The notes beneath the pieces are model-generated. The model was given only the letters and a program-made list of their open reading frames with translations, was not told the origin of the DNA and did not search any database. From the NCBI RefSeq assembly GCF_029952525.1, contig NZ_JASAOF010000012.1, positions 62,001 through 126,000 of the forward strand: a stretch of DNA of 64,000 nt, in the 5' to 3' direction. Positions 35,565-44,689 of the stretch are shown here, in pieces. Source of the DNA: Saccharopolyspora ipomoeae. Lineage in GTDB: Bacteria > Actinomycetota > Actinomycetes > Mycobacteriales > Pseudonocardiaceae. Position 1 is the stretch's first letter, and each line of letters starts with the position of its first letter. The translations under genes and the position numbers were made by a program.

Positions 35565-38114
35565 TCAGGCGGACAGCAGCTGGGCGCAGCGGATCAGGCC
35601 CAGGTGCGAGTACGCCTGCGGGTGGTTGCCGAGGGAGCGCTCCGCGATCGGGTCGTACTCCTCCGACAGCAGGCCCGTCGGGCCGGCGGTGTCCACGATC
35701 TGCTGGAACAGCTCCTCCGCCTCGGTGCGGCGACCGGTGAGCAGGTAGGCCTCGATCAGCCACGCCGCGCACAGGTGGAACCCGCCCTCGTCACCGGGCA
35801 GGCCGTCGTCCCGCCGGTAGCGGTAGACGGTGGAGCCGCTGCGCAGCTCCGCCTCGATGGCGGTGACCGTGGCGCGGAACCGCTCGTCGGACGGGTCGAT
35901 CAGACCCGACAGGCCGACGTAGAGCGAGGCCGCGTCGAGGTCGGAGCCCTCGTAGGCGGTGGTGAACGCCTGCACGTCCGGGTGCCAGCCGTTCTTCACG
36001 ACGTCCTCGGCGATCTGGTCGCGCAGCGGGACCCACGCCTCGTCGAGCTCGCGGCCGTAGGTCTCGGCGATCTTGACCGCGCGGTCCAGCGTCACCCAGC
36101 ACATCACCTTGGAGTAGACGTGGTGACGCGGCGCGTCGCGCTCCTCCCAGATGCCGTGGTCGGGCTCGAACCAGCGCTTGCCGACCGCGTCGGCCATCGC
36201 CGTGACCAGCTCCCAGTCGCTGTCCCGGACCGTGCCGGTGGCCTGCGCGAGGTGCGCGATGAGCTCCACGACCGGACCGAACACGTCGAGCTGGACCTGC
36301 TGGTCGGCGAGGTTGCCGACGCGCACCGGACGCGAACCCGCGTAGCCGGGCAGGCTGTCGATGACGGCCTCCGGGCCGAGGCCGGTGCCCTGCAGCGAGT
36401 ACAGCGGGTGCAGCCGCTCCGGCCCCGGCACGCTCTCCAGCACCCGGTGCAGCCAGTCCAGGAACGCCTCCGCCTCGCCGTTCGAGCCGAGCGTGACCAG
36501 CGCCTGGGCGGTCATCGCACCGTCGCGCAGCCAGCAGTAGCGGTAGTCCCAGTTGCGGACGCCGCCGATCTCCTCGGGGAGCGAGGTGGTGGCGGCGGCC
36601 ATGATCGCGCCGGTGTCGGAGTGCACCAGGCCGCGCAGCGTCAGCGCCGAGCGGGCCACCAGGTCGCGCTCGACCTCCGGCAGCGACAGCGTCTTCATCC
36701 ACTCCGACCAGTACGCCTCGGCCTCGGCCCGGCGGGCGGGCTCGTCGGTGGGCGTGAGGTCCTCGGTGCCGCCGCGCATCTCCAGCACCACCGGCTCGCC
36801 CTCGGTGAGTTCGAGGACGGCCTTGGCGGACTGGTGCATGCCGTCGGAGGTGATCTCCCACTGCACGCCGGGCGAGTGCAGCACCATCGGCTCGGAGGTG
36901 CCCTGCACGCGCAGGCCCCCGGCCTCGGGCGTGATCCGCACCGGCACCTGGCCGAACTCCGGCCGCGGCGCGAACTCCACCGACACCGTCGTGCTGCCGT
37001 TGATCACGCGCACCAGGTCGGTGCGGTGGCTGTCGGTGCCGTGCGCCAGGTAGTCGGTGACCAGCAGCCGCGACCAGCGGGTCTCCACGGTCATCGTGTT
37101 GGGCACGTAGCGCTGGCCCAGCGGCAGCGGGCTGCGCTGACCGCCGTTGCCCCCGGCGTGCGGGCGGATGCTGAAGTGCCCGGCGGTCGGACCGCCGAGC
37201 AGGTCGGCGAACACCGCGGCCGAGTCCGGCCCGGGGTGGCACATCCAGGTCACCCGGGCGTCCGGGGTGAGCAGCGCGATCGTGCGCTCGTTGGACAGCA
37301 TGGTCAGCCGCTCGATGGGCGGCGCCTGCTCGCCGTAGAGCCAGGTGCGCCGCTCCTCCATGAGGAACGCGAGCACGGTGGCCACGTCGGTCGTGCTGCT
37401 GATCCGGTGCGCGGCCAGCGACTCGCCCTCGCCGACCTTGATGCCCAGGTCGGGGCCCTGGAGGCGGGCGAATGCCTTCTCGTCGGTGACGTCGTCGCCG
37501 AGGAAGATCGCGGCGGTGGCGCCGACCTGGTGGCGCAGCGCGTCGAGCGCGTTGCCCTTGTCGGTCTGCACCACGGCCAGCTCGATGACGGCCTTGCCCT
37601 CGGTGACCTGCACGCCGTCCCACTGGGCGGGGCCGGTGCGGACGGCGTCGAGGACGGTTTCGGCCACGTCGTGCTCGGCGCGGCGGACGTGGACGGCGAC
37701 GCTGGCCGGCTTGGCCTCCAGCGTCACGCCGGTCTGGCCGCGCACGATGTCCTGCACGGCGACCTGCAACTCGGTCCGGAGCTGGGTGGCCTCGGGTTCG
37801 AGTCCGTGCACGAAGCCGACGTCGAACTCCGAGCCGTGGCTGCCGACGAGGTGGACCTCGGCGGGCAACCGGGACAGGGTGGCGAGGTCGCGCAGCGCAC
37901 GACCGGAGATCACCGCCGTGGTGGTCGCGGGCAGCGCGGCGAGCGAGCGCAGCGCGTGCACGGATTCGGGTAGCGGTTTGGCCTGGGTCGGGTCGGCCAC
38001 GATCGGCGCGAGCGTGCCGTCGTAGTCGCAGGCGACCAGAAGTCGAGGCGTCCGCGCGAGCTGCACGATCACGCGTCGCAGCTCCGCAGGCAGGGCTTCG
38101 GCGGTCAACGCCAT
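35565..38114 (-). CDS. otsB: Fused trehalose-6-phosphate phosphatase (OtsB) and GH15 glycoside hydrolase
   Basis: 849 residues in two parts. Residues 1-255 are a HAD phosphatase of the OtsB type: motif I LVACDYDGTLAPI, motif II VISGR, then VGSHGSEF and the late FLGDDVTDEKAF. Residues about 260-849 are a GH15 (glucoamylase/trehalase-like) protein with RNWDYRYCWLRDGAMTAQAL, DEGGFHLCAAWLIEAYLL and LLSEEYDP. It could dephosphorylate trehalose-6-P and also hydrolyse trehalose or an alpha-glucan. AAGGAG sits only one base before ATG 38114, so TTG 38108 (spacing 7) may be the real start. The otsA gene is directly upstream. Confidence 0.92.
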   Translation of the reverse strand: MALTAEALPAELRRVIVQLARTPRLLVACDYDGTLAPIVADPTQAKPLPESVHALRSLAALPATTTAVISGRALRDLATLSRLPAEVHLVGSHGSEFDVGFVHGLEPEATQLRTELQVAVQDIVRGQTGVTLEAKPASVAVHVRRAEHDVAETVLDAVRTGPAQWDGVQVTEGKAVIELAVVQTDKGNALDALRHQVGATAAIFLGDDVTDEKAFARLQGPDLGIKVGEGESLAAHRISSTTDVATVLAFLMEERRTWLYGEQAPPIERLTMLSNERTIALLTPDARVTWMCHPGPDSAAVFADLLGGPTAGHFSIRPHAGGNGGQRSPLPLGQRYVPNTMTVETRWSRLLVTDYLAHGTDSHRTDLVRVINGSTTVSVEFAPRPEFGQVPVRITPEAGGLRVQGTSEPMVLHSPGVQWEITSDGMHQSAKAVLELTEGEPVVLEMRGGTEDLTPTDEPARRAEAEAYWSEWMKTLSLPEVERDLVARSALTLRGLVHSDTGAIMAAATTSLPEEIGGVRNWDYRYCWLRDGAMTAQALVTLGSNGEAEAFLDWLHRVLESVPGPERLHPLYSLQGTGLGPEAVIDSLPGYAGSRPVRVGNLADQQVQLDVFGPVVELIAHLAQATGTVRDSDWELVTAMADAVGKRWFEPDHGIWEERDAPRHHVYSKVMCWVTLDRAVKIAETYGRELDEAWVPLRDQIAEDVVKNGWHPDVQAFTTAYEGSDLDAASLYVGLSGLIDPSDERFRATVTAIEAELRSGSTVYRYRRDDGLPGDEGGFHLCAAWLIEAYLLTGRRTEAEELFQQIVDTAGPTGLLSEEYDPIAERSLGNHPQAYSHLGLIRCAQLLSA

Positions 38115-38245
38115 ACTCCTTGGGGCAGGTCAAGTCTGGATGGATCGATCCGGAACGCCTGAGGCGATAACCATCTGCTGGCGACCGGTTCTGCTCAGTA
38201 TCGCCGACGCGGTGGGATCCGCTGTTGCGGACCGGTTACCGTCAG

Positions 38246-39697
38246 CTACTCCACGAGGGGCGCGCCCAACGCTTCGAGGAACGACCGCGCCCAGCGGTCG
38301 ACGTCGTGCGTGAGCACTTGCCTACGCAGAGCGCGCATCCTACGGCGGCCCTCCGCCTCGTCGATCTCCAGGGCGGCGAGCAACGCGTCCTTCACCCCGT
38401 CCAGGTTATGGGGATTCACCAGGAACGCACTGGTGAGCTCGGCGGCCGCCCCGGCGAACTCGCTGAGCACGAGCGCCCCGCCCAGGTCGTACCGGCACGC
38501 GACGTACTCCTTGCAGACCAGGTTCATCCCGTCGCGCACGGGGGTCACGACCATGACGTCGGCCGCGGCGTACAGCGCGACCAGGTCCTTCTTGTCGACC
38601 GAGGTGTGCAGGTAGTGCACGGCCGGGTGACCGACGCGCCCGAACAGGCCGTTGATCCGGCCGACCTCGCGCTCGATGCCGTCGCGCATCTGCTTGTAGT
38701 GCTCGACGCGTTCCCGGCTGGGCGTGGCGACCTGGATCATCGTCACGTCCTCGGCCTTGATCTGGCCCTCGGCGAGCAGCTCGTGCATGGCGTGCAGGCG
38801 CACGTCGATGCCCTTGGTGTAGTCCAGCCGGTCCACCCCGAGCATGATCTTGCGCGGGTTGCCCAGGTCCGCGCGCAGCTTCTTGACCCGCTGCTGGACG
38901 TCCTTGCTGCGCGCGAGCCGGTCGAGCTCGGTGGAGGCGATGGAGATCGGGAACGCGCCGACCCGCACGGTCCGGTCGCCTACCTGCACGACGCCGGGCC
39001 GGTTGCGCACGCCGACCTGACCGCGGCTGGGTTCGAAGCCGGCGAGCCTGCGCGCCAGCCACAGGAAGTTCTGCGCGCCGCCGGGCCGGTGGAAGCCGAC
39101 GAGGTCGGCGCCGAGCAGGCCGCGCACGATCTCGGTCCGCCACGGCAGCTGCATGAACAGCTCGACCGGCGGGAACGGGATGTGCAGGAAGAAGCCGATC
39201 CGCAGGTCGGGCCGGAGTTCGCGGAGCATCGCGGGCACCAGCTGCAGCTGGTAGTCCTGCACCCACACGGTGGCGCCCTCGGCGCTGACCTCGGCGGCGG
39301 CCTCGGCGAAGCGGCGGTTGACCCGCTGGTAGGCGTTCCACCAGGAGCGGTCGAACACCGGCGGCACGACCACGTCGTGGTACAGCGGCCACAGCGTGGC
39401 GTTGGAGAAGCCCTCGTAGTACTCGGCGAACTCCGACGCCGACAGCCGCACCGGGTACAGCTGCATCTCGCCGTCGTCGAACGGCTGGACCTCGACGTCG
39501 GCGACGCCCGGCCAGCCGACCCAGGCGCCTCGCCGGGCCCGCAGGAACGGTTCGAGCGCGGTGACCAGCCCGCCGGGGCTGTGCTTCCAGCGCTCGGTGC
39601 CGTCCTCCAGCTTCTCCAGGTCGACGGGTAGCCGGTTGGCGACCACGACGAAGTCCGCCCGGCCGGAACTCCTCTTGGGCTCGTCGCCCTCGCTCAC
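38246..39697 (-). CDS. otsA: Trehalose-6-phosphate synthase OtsA
   Basis: 483-residue GT20 enzyme making trehalose-6-P from UDP-glucose (or GDP-glucose in some actinobacteria) and glucose-6-P. Motifs are [62 protein letters not shown] and [17 protein letters not shown] 39697 was chosen because GGGAGGG lies 6 bases upstream; upstream in-frame ATGs at 39715 and 39745 lack that. It lies upstream of the OtsB-GH15 gene on the same strand (131-base gap), completing the trehalose pathway. Confidence 0.95.
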   Translation of the reverse strand: MSEGDEPKRSSGRADFVVVANRLPVDLEKLEDGTERWKHSPGGLVTALEPFLRARRGAWVGWPGVADVEVQPFDDGEMQLYPVRLSASEFAEYYEGFSNATLWPLYHDVVVPPVFDRSWWNAYQRVNRRFAEAAAEVSAEGATVWVQDYQLQLVPAMLRELRPDLRIGFFLHIPFPPVELFMQLPWRTEIVRGLLGADLVGFHRPGGAQNFLWLARRLAGFEPSRGQVGVRNRPGVVQVGDRTVRVGAFPISIASTELDRLARSKDVQQRVKKLRADLGNPRKIMLGVDRLDYTKGIDVRLHAMHELLAEGQIKAEDVTMIQVATPSRERVEHYKQMRDGIEREVGRINGLFGRVGHPAVHYLHTSVDKKDLVALYAAADVMVVTPVRDGMNLVCKEYVACRYDLGGALVLSEFAGAAAELTSAFLVNPHNLDGVKDALLAALEIDEAEGRRRMRALRRQVLTHDVDRWARSFLEALGAPLVE

Positions 39698-39849
39698 CGG
39701 AAACCCTCCCGCCATGTGTCCACCTGGAGTTGTGAGGCTACTCAAACGGCCTCTTCATCGCGTGCTTCGTGTGGCCCAAACACCCTCGCGTGTTTCGGTC
39801 CGGATGGGGCCTTAACTTCGTCGCGGTTGCGTTGCGCGGCAAGTCCTTC

Positions 39850-41298
39850 TCAGTCCAGCCGCCGCCTGCTGGGGCGCAGCGGTCCGGACAGCCTGGGCCC
39901 GGAGATCCGCCGCTCCAGGTTGCCGAGCCTGCTGCGCACCGGCTGCGCCAGGTACTCGCCGAGCACCACGCCCGCGCCCAGCGCCAGACCCGTGGCCACC
40001 GCCAGCATGAGCGTGGCGACACCGGTCGGGCTGCCCAGCACCGACAGCTCGAACAGACCCCGGTAGGTCGCCAGACCGGGCAGCAGCGGCGACACTGCGG
40101 AGACCGCGATGACCAGCGCCGGGATCTGCAACCGCCGGGCGACGATGCCGCCGACGAAACCGACGACGGTGGTGGCCACCGCACCGGCCAGCACGGGGTT
40201 GAGCGCCACGCCGTCGGGCATGGTCAGCGTCGCGTACACCCCGGCGGCCACGCCGCCGCCGATGCCGGCGATGAGCAGCGGTCGCGGCGGCGCGTAGCTG
40301 GCCAGCGCGAAGCAGGCCGAGGTGGAGGCACCGGCGAGCACCTGCACCGACAGCACCAGGCCGGGCGCGGTCACCTGCGCTCTCCCCAGCGATTGGGCGT
40401 CGAGCCCGGCGACCTGGTCGCCGCCGATGCGCAGGCCGATGTAGAGCGCGAGCACCACGCCAGCGATGAGCCCGGCGGTCATCATCGCCAGTTCCGCCAT
40501 CCGGCCCGCCGCGGTGACGTTGTATCCGGTGATGGCGTCCTGCATGGAACCGACGACGGTCATCCCGGACAGCAGCACGATGATGCTCGCGGCGATCGCC
40601 AGCGGCGCGCTGCTCAGCAGGCCCAGCGCGTAGGCGCCGAGCGCGATGGTGGTCGCCACGGCGCCGCCGACGGCTTGCTGGAAGAAGAACGGCAGGGCGC
40701 GCTTGTTCAGCAGCCGCCCGACGCGGTCGACCAGCGCGGTGGTGCCGGCGGCGACCATCGGCAGGAACGGGTCGTTGCCGCCGCCGAGCAGCACCGCCAG
40801 CGAGGCGGCCATGCCGGCCCAGGCCAGGGTGGCGACCCAGCGCGGGAACGGGTGCGAGGCGGTGGTGATCCGGTCCAGGTCGGCGTAGGCGTCGCTGGCG
40901 CTGATCTCGCCCGCGGTGATGCGCCGCAGCAGCTTCTCGACGTCGGCGAGGCGGGTGTAGTCGATGGAGCGGTTGCGGACCACGCGCAGCGACGTGATCG
41001 GCGGCTGCTCGGTGCCTCTGTAGCAGGAGACGGTGATCGACGTGTAGATCACGTCGACCTCGCAGTGCGGCAGACCGTAGGCGCTGACCACGCCGATGAT
41101 CGTCGCGGTGACGTCGGAGGCACCCGCGCCGCTGGCCATCTGCACCTCACCGATGCGCAGGCCGAGGTCGAGGACCAGGTGGACGGTTGATTCGTCGGGC
41201 AGCGAGGGCCCGTAGACGACGTTGCGAGAGCCCGGGACGATGGTCTGCTCGGGGTCGCGCCGCCGCAGCACACCACGCGCGCGCTGCGTGATTCCCAC
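39850..41298 (-). CDS. ThrE-family threonine/serine exporter
   Basis: 482-residue protein with a soluble N-terminal half (DUF1212: LVLDLGLRIGEVQMASGAGASDVTATI and CEVDVIYTSITVSC) and about ten TM helices. This is the fused ThrE architecture of Corynebacterium, which exports Thr and Ser. The frame is open to 41628 through the tRNA gene, so an internal start was required. GTG 41298 has AGGAAGGAAAG upstream and gives a length close to ThrE. The C-terminal tail is basic. Confidence 0.88.
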   Translation of the reverse strand: MGITQRARGVLRRRDPEQTIVPGSRNVVYGPSLPDESTVHLVLDLGLRIGEVQMASGAGASDVTATIIGVVSAYGLPHCEVDVIYTSITVSCYRGTEQPPITSLRVVRNRSIDYTRLADVEKLLRRITAGEISASDAYADLDRITTASHPFPRWVATLAWAGMAASLAVLLGGGNDPFLPMVAAGTTALVDRVGRLLNKRALPFFFQQAVGGAVATTIALGAYALGLLSSAPLAIAASIIVLLSGMTVVGSMQDAITGYNVTAAGRMAELAMMTAGLIAGVVLALYIGLRIGGDQVAGLDAQSLGRAQVTAPGLVLSVQVLAGASTSACFALASYAPPRPLLIAGIGGGVAAGVYATLTMPDGVALNPVLAGAVATTVVGFVGGIVARRLQIPALVIAVSAVSPLLPGLATYRGLFELSVLGSPTGVATLMLAVATGLALGAGVVLGEYLAQPVRSRLGNLERRISGPRLSGPLRPSRRRLD

Positions 41299-41496
41299 CG
41301 CGGTCTTTCCTTCCTGCCGCGCCCCGCGAGCGGAGCGCCGCCGTGGCTGATCTTCCCCTCGGGCATCGCCTGTCATGAGCGGACCGTTGCAGTCGGCATC
41401 TGTGGCTTCCATCACTGGTCGTGGGCGCACGCGCGGCCGCCTCCCGGGCCGAGCGCTGCGGCGCTTACGATGTTCGCGCACACCTCGTTGTCGCGC

Positions 41497-41569
41497 GCCG
41501 CTGTAGCTCAGTTGGTAGAGCGCCCGCCTTGTAAGCGGATGGTCAGGGGTTCGAGTCCCCTCAGCGGCT
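41497..41569 (+). tRNA. tRNA-Thr (TGT)
   Basis: Full cloverleaf: acceptor GCCGCTG/CAGCGGC, D arm GCTC-AGTTGGTA-GAGC, anticodon loop CTTGTAA giving anticodon TGT, and T arm AGGGG-TTCGAGT-CCCCT. The top anticodon-stem pair is a C-A mismatch. The 3' CCA is not encoded (TCCG follows). It is divergent from the ThrE-type exporter. Confidence 0.95.
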
Positions 41570-41573
41570 CCGA

Positions 41574-41610
41574 GCGTACCTGACCAGGTCTTTTGACTGA
41601 GCGGGTACGC
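41574..41610 (+). terminator. tRNA-Thr terminator
   Basis: Inner hairpin ACCTG-AC-CAGGT followed by CTTTTG, within outer arms GCGTACC/GGTACGC, directly after the tRNA. Confidence 0.65.
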
Positions 41611-41797
41611 CTGTGTCCGCTCCGCCACAGTCCGCTCCGGAGAATTCTGGTCCCGGGACCAGCAAGAATGCGTCGAATCGCTCAGAACCTGCGATCACGA
41701 GCCCATTTCCGGAGTTGAAGATCACTTCGGACGCGGCGGCTGGACACCGGACTACTCCGACCTATACCGTCCCTGCGGTCGTCGATCGTGAATTCTG

Positions 41798-42265
41798 GTG
41801 GGGTTACTGGTGCGCATTGCCGTTGACGATCTGACAGACCCGGAGATCGAGTCTTTCCTGCAGGGGCACATCAGCGAGATGCGCGCGGTCTCGCCGCCCG
41901 GGAGCACGCACGCGCTGGAGCTCAGCTCCCTGCGCCGACCTGGGGTTACGTTCTGGTCCGCCCGCGAGGGCGACGCGGTGCTGGGCTGCGGAGCGATCAA
42001 AGAAATCGATCTTGAACACGCCGAGATCAAATCAATGCGCACCGACCCGTCGCACAAGAATCGCGGAATCGCGTCGCAACTGCTGACGCACATCATCGGC
42101 GAATCGAAACTCATGGGCTACACGCGCCTGAGCCTGGAAACCGGTTCGGCCGATTTCTTCGAACCCGCCCGCAAGCTCTACCTCAAGCACGGCTTCGACT
42201 ACTGCGAACCCTTCGCCGAATACCGCAAAGACCCCAACAGCGTCTTCATGACCAGAACCCTCTGA
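41798..42265 (+). CDS. GNAT-family N-acetyltransferase
   Basis: About 151-155 residues. The acetyl-CoA binding motif A is clear (HAEIKSMRTDPSHKNRGIASQLLTHIIGESKLMGY), followed by LSLETGSADFFEPARKLYLKHGFDYCEPFAEY. GTG 41798 or GTG 41810 could start it; the latter has GGTGGGG upstream. Third codon positions are less GC-rich than in neighbours, particularly around 42000-42130, suggesting recent acquisition next to the tRNA. Substrate unknown. Confidence 0.87.
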   Translation: MGLLVRIAVDDLTDPEIESFLQGHISEMRAVSPPGSTHALELSSLRRPGVTFWSAREGDAVLGCGAIKEIDLEHAEIKSMRTDPSHKNRGIASQLLTHIIGESKLMGYTRLSLETGSADFFEPARKLYLKHGFDYCEPFAEYRKDPNSVFMTRTL

Positions 42266-42318
42266 CCCGAACACCGACGTCGGCGCCGCGGTCGGCGACG
42301 GCGGCGCATCATGGGGGT

Positions 42319-42795
42319 GTGGCTGGTGGACCGACGCTGACGGACAAGCTGTTCCGGGTGGCGGTGTGGCTCAAGGGCCTGGACGCCGTGACCCAGCTGC
42401 TCGGCGGCGTGCTGCTGATCTTCTTCTCGCCGCGCGAGCTGACCCGGATCGCGCACGGCGTGGTGACGCGCGATCTGCTCGGCCCGCCGACCGGCGCGCT
42501 CGCCGGGCACTTCGAGGAGGCGGTGCAGCACTTCGCGGGCGGCACCCGCGCCTTCGTGATCGGCTACCTGCTGGTGCACGGCCTGATCAAGCTCGTCCTG
42601 GTGATCGCGCTGCTGCGCGAGGCGGTCCGCTGGTACCCGGTGGCCATCACCGCGCTGGGCCTGTTCGTGCTCTTCGAACTGGTCCGGGGCGTGCAGACGC
42701 ACTCGCTGGTGCTGCCCGCGCTCACCGCGCTGGACATCGTGATCATCGTGCTGGTGATCAAGGAGTATCGCGAGATCCGCCGGGACTCCGCCTGA
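42319..42795 (+). CDS. DUF2127 membrane protein
   Basis: 158 residues with three to four TM helices (LKGLDAVTQLLGGVLLIFF, FVIGYLLVHGLIKLVLVIALL, LPALTALDIVIIVLVI). The LKG-D and LVHGLIKLVLV strings are typical of DUF2127. GTG 42319; a CATCAT box six bases before may indicate a leaderless mRNA. Function is unknown. Confidence 0.83.
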   Translation: MAGGPTLTDKLFRVAVWLKGLDAVTQLLGGVLLIFFSPRELTRIAHGVVTRDLLGPPTGALAGHFEEAVQHFAGGTRAFVIGYLLVHGLIKLVLVIALLREAVRWYPVAITALGLFVLFELVRGVQTHSLVLPALTALDIVIIVLVIKEYREIRRDSA

Positions 42796-42967
42796 GCCGG
42801 AGGGGAATCCGATCTCCCGGGGTTGAATTGCGTTGGGAAATACTGGGAATTGCCGGGTGCCGCATTTCCCGGTGATGGCGAGTTGTGCTCAATCAATGGA
42901 CAGCACCACTCGATCGAGTGAAGGTCGATTTCGGCTCTCGCCCAACCGCGAACCGAAGGAGACCAAC

Positions 42968-43702
42968 GTGTCGCTCGTCCGCAATCTCGCCGGACTCGCC
43001 GGTGCCGTGATCGCCGGCGGCCTGCTGGCGGTGCCCGCGCAGGCAGCCCCCACCCCGCAGGACGTCCAGCCGTACATCATCGATGGCCGCGAGGTGGACA
43101 GCGCGCCGTGGGCGGCCCGGCTGTTCGTCGACGACCAGGAGACCTGCACCGCCTCGATCATCGCCCCCGAGTGGATCCTCACCGCTCAGCACTGCGTCGC
43201 CGACGCGGCCGACGGCAACGGCCTGAGCTTCAACGTCGGCGACGTCGACCAGACCAAGGGCGAGCACGTCAACGCCATCCCCGGCGAGGTGCACATCCAC
43301 GACACCGCCGACATCGCCCTGGTCAAGATCGACAAGGCGGTGCAGACCGACTACGCGCCGCTGGGCGACCCGGGCACCGTCGCCAACGGCGACACCGTGC
43401 AGACCTACGGCTGGGGCGCGACCTGCACCGACAAGCCGGAGATCGAGTGCCAGGCGCCGATCCTCAAGGTCGCCGACGTCAACGTGACCGGCGTGAACGG
43501 CGACTGCACCGACTACCGCGGCGGCCAGGCCATCTGCGCCTCGCGCGGGGACGGCATCCCGGCGGGCGGCGACTCCGGCGGCCCCATGTTCGCCGGTGAC
43601 AAGCAGGTCGGCGTGGCCTCCACCAGCGACCGCGCGACCTCGACGGCCTACGTCAACATCACCGAGTACCGCGACTGGATCTCGGGCCTGGCCGGCGTCT
43701 GA
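42968..43702 (+). CDS. Secreted trypsin-like S1A serine protease
   Basis: 244 residues. A signal peptide (MSLVRNLAGLAGAVIAGGLL...AQAA) is followed by a trypsin domain starting at IIDGREVDSAPWAARL. The catalytic triad is His in LTAQHCV, Asp in HDTADIALVKI and Ser in PAGGDSGGPM, with cysteine pairs in expected places. The propeptide is short, unlike the streptogrisin-type enzyme at 8590-9714. GTG 42968 with AAGGAG 7 bases upstream; longer frames rejected. Confidence 0.93.
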   Translation: MSLVRNLAGLAGAVIAGGLLAVPAQAAPTPQDVQPYIIDGREVDSAPWAARLFVDDQETCTASIIAPEWILTAQHCVADAADGNGLSFNVGDVDQTKGEHVNAIPGEVHIHDTADIALVKIDKAVQTDYAPLGDPGTVANGDTVQTYGWGATCTDKPEIECQAPILKVADVNVTGVNGDCTDYRGGQAICASRGDGIPAGGDSGGPMFAGDKQVGVASTSDRATSTAYVNITEYRDWISGLAGV

Positions 43703-43749
43703 TCGACCTCCCACCGGGGACCCCGACGCAGGCACGGGTCCCCACTCCA

Positions 43750-43796
43750 GCGGGCGCATTCGCCCGGGGCGTGCCGGCCCCGGCGGGTGCGCCCGC
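43750..43796 (+). terminator. Strong terminator hairpin after the trypsin-like gene
   Basis: Long imperfect arms GCGGGCGCATTCGCCCGGGGC and GGCCCCGGCGGGTGCGCCCGC (with one extra base offset) followed by TTCCATTTCTC. The remaining gap to ectA (43797-44071) has no gene; it must hold the ect promoter. A TGTTAA at 44055-44060 is a possible -10 box. Confidence 0.75.
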
Positions 43797-44071
43797 TTCC
43801 ATTTCTCACCTGATCCGAGCAGTATTCACAAGACCGGAAGATTTCCTGCCCGACGCGGATCAGCCGCTCTCGGAATCACCGTTTCCGCTGGTCAGAGGTT
43901 GCCGAAAATTGTCCTGCAAATCCCCGGAGAGACCGGCTAGCACCGGCTCAGACGGCGGATCAACGTTTCTGTAGTGCTTCTCACGTGTAAAATCGAGAAT
44001 CGCCTGGTAGATGCCGGAAGAAAGGCGTGAGAACCTGACTCACGACGGATGTTCTGTTAAGTTGGCACAAC

Positions 44072-44617
44072 ATGACCGGCGATAAACCGAGCCATAAACA
44101 CGAAGATCGGAATGGCGGAAGCGGTTCAGCCGGACGGTTGGAGATCGACGCTCCGGTCGTCGCGGACGGCCCTGAGCTCTACCGGATCACTCGCGATTCG
44201 GCAGTGCTCGATGTGAACTCGTCCTACGCATATTTGTTGTGGTGCCGGGACTTCTCGCAGACCTCCGCGGTGGCGCGTGTCGACGGTGCGGTAGTGGGCT
44301 TCGTGACCGGGTTCATCCGGCCCGACGCTCCGGACACCCTCGTGGTGTGGCAGATCGCCGTCGATGCCTCCCAGCGCGGTGGTGGCGTGGCCGGCAAGCT
44401 GCTGAACCACCTGGTCGATCGAGTGCGGGGGCGCGACGTGCGATTCCTGGAGACCACGATCACCCCGGACAACACCGCATCGATCAAGCTTTTCAGCGCG
44501 CTGGCGCGCGACCGAGCGACGCAGATCACCAGCAGCGAGTTGTTCACCGCTGACCTGTTCCCGGACTCGCACCTGGGAGAGGACCTGTACCGCATCGGGC
44601 CGTTCGACGCCGCCTGA
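44072..44617 (+). CDS. ectA: Diaminobutyrate acetyltransferase EctA
   Basis: 181-residue GNAT enzyme acetylating L-2,4-diaminobutyrate, the second step of ectoine synthesis. Motifs: SSYAYLLWCRDFSQTSAVA, VVWQIAVDASQRGGGVAGKLLNHLV and ETTITPDNTASIKLFSALARD. First gene of ectABCD. No strong Shine-Dalgarno lies before ATG 44072, so a leaderless transcript is possible. Confidence 0.95.
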   Translation: MTGDKPSHKHEDRNGGSGSAGRLEIDAPVVADGPELYRITRDSAVLDVNSSYAYLLWCRDFSQTSAVARVDGAVVGFVTGFIRPDAPDTLVVWQIAVDASQRGGGVAGKLLNHLVDRVRGRDVRFLETTITPDNTASIKLFSALARDRATQITSSELFTADLFPDSHLGEDLYRIGPFDAA

Positions 44618-44689
44618 GGCAAAGCCACTCCACTCTTTCCCGTCTTCAAGCGCCGGGCGCCCGCGCGCCGTCGGCCGAACGGAGGATCC

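Noticed and set aside
35604-37973. 789-codon frame antisense to the OtsB-GH15 gene
   Set aside because: Antisense shadow; the sense product carries HAD and GH15 motifs.
39850-41628. 592-codon version of the ThrE gene
   Set aside because: The extended N-terminus would be translated through the tRNA-Thr gene; GTG 41298 has a good Shine-Dalgarno and gives the family length.
41497-42265. tRNA-Thr as an integration site of a genomic island
   Set aside because: No integrase, no direct repeat of the tRNA 3' end and no phage genes downstream; only the GNAT gene looks compositionally different.
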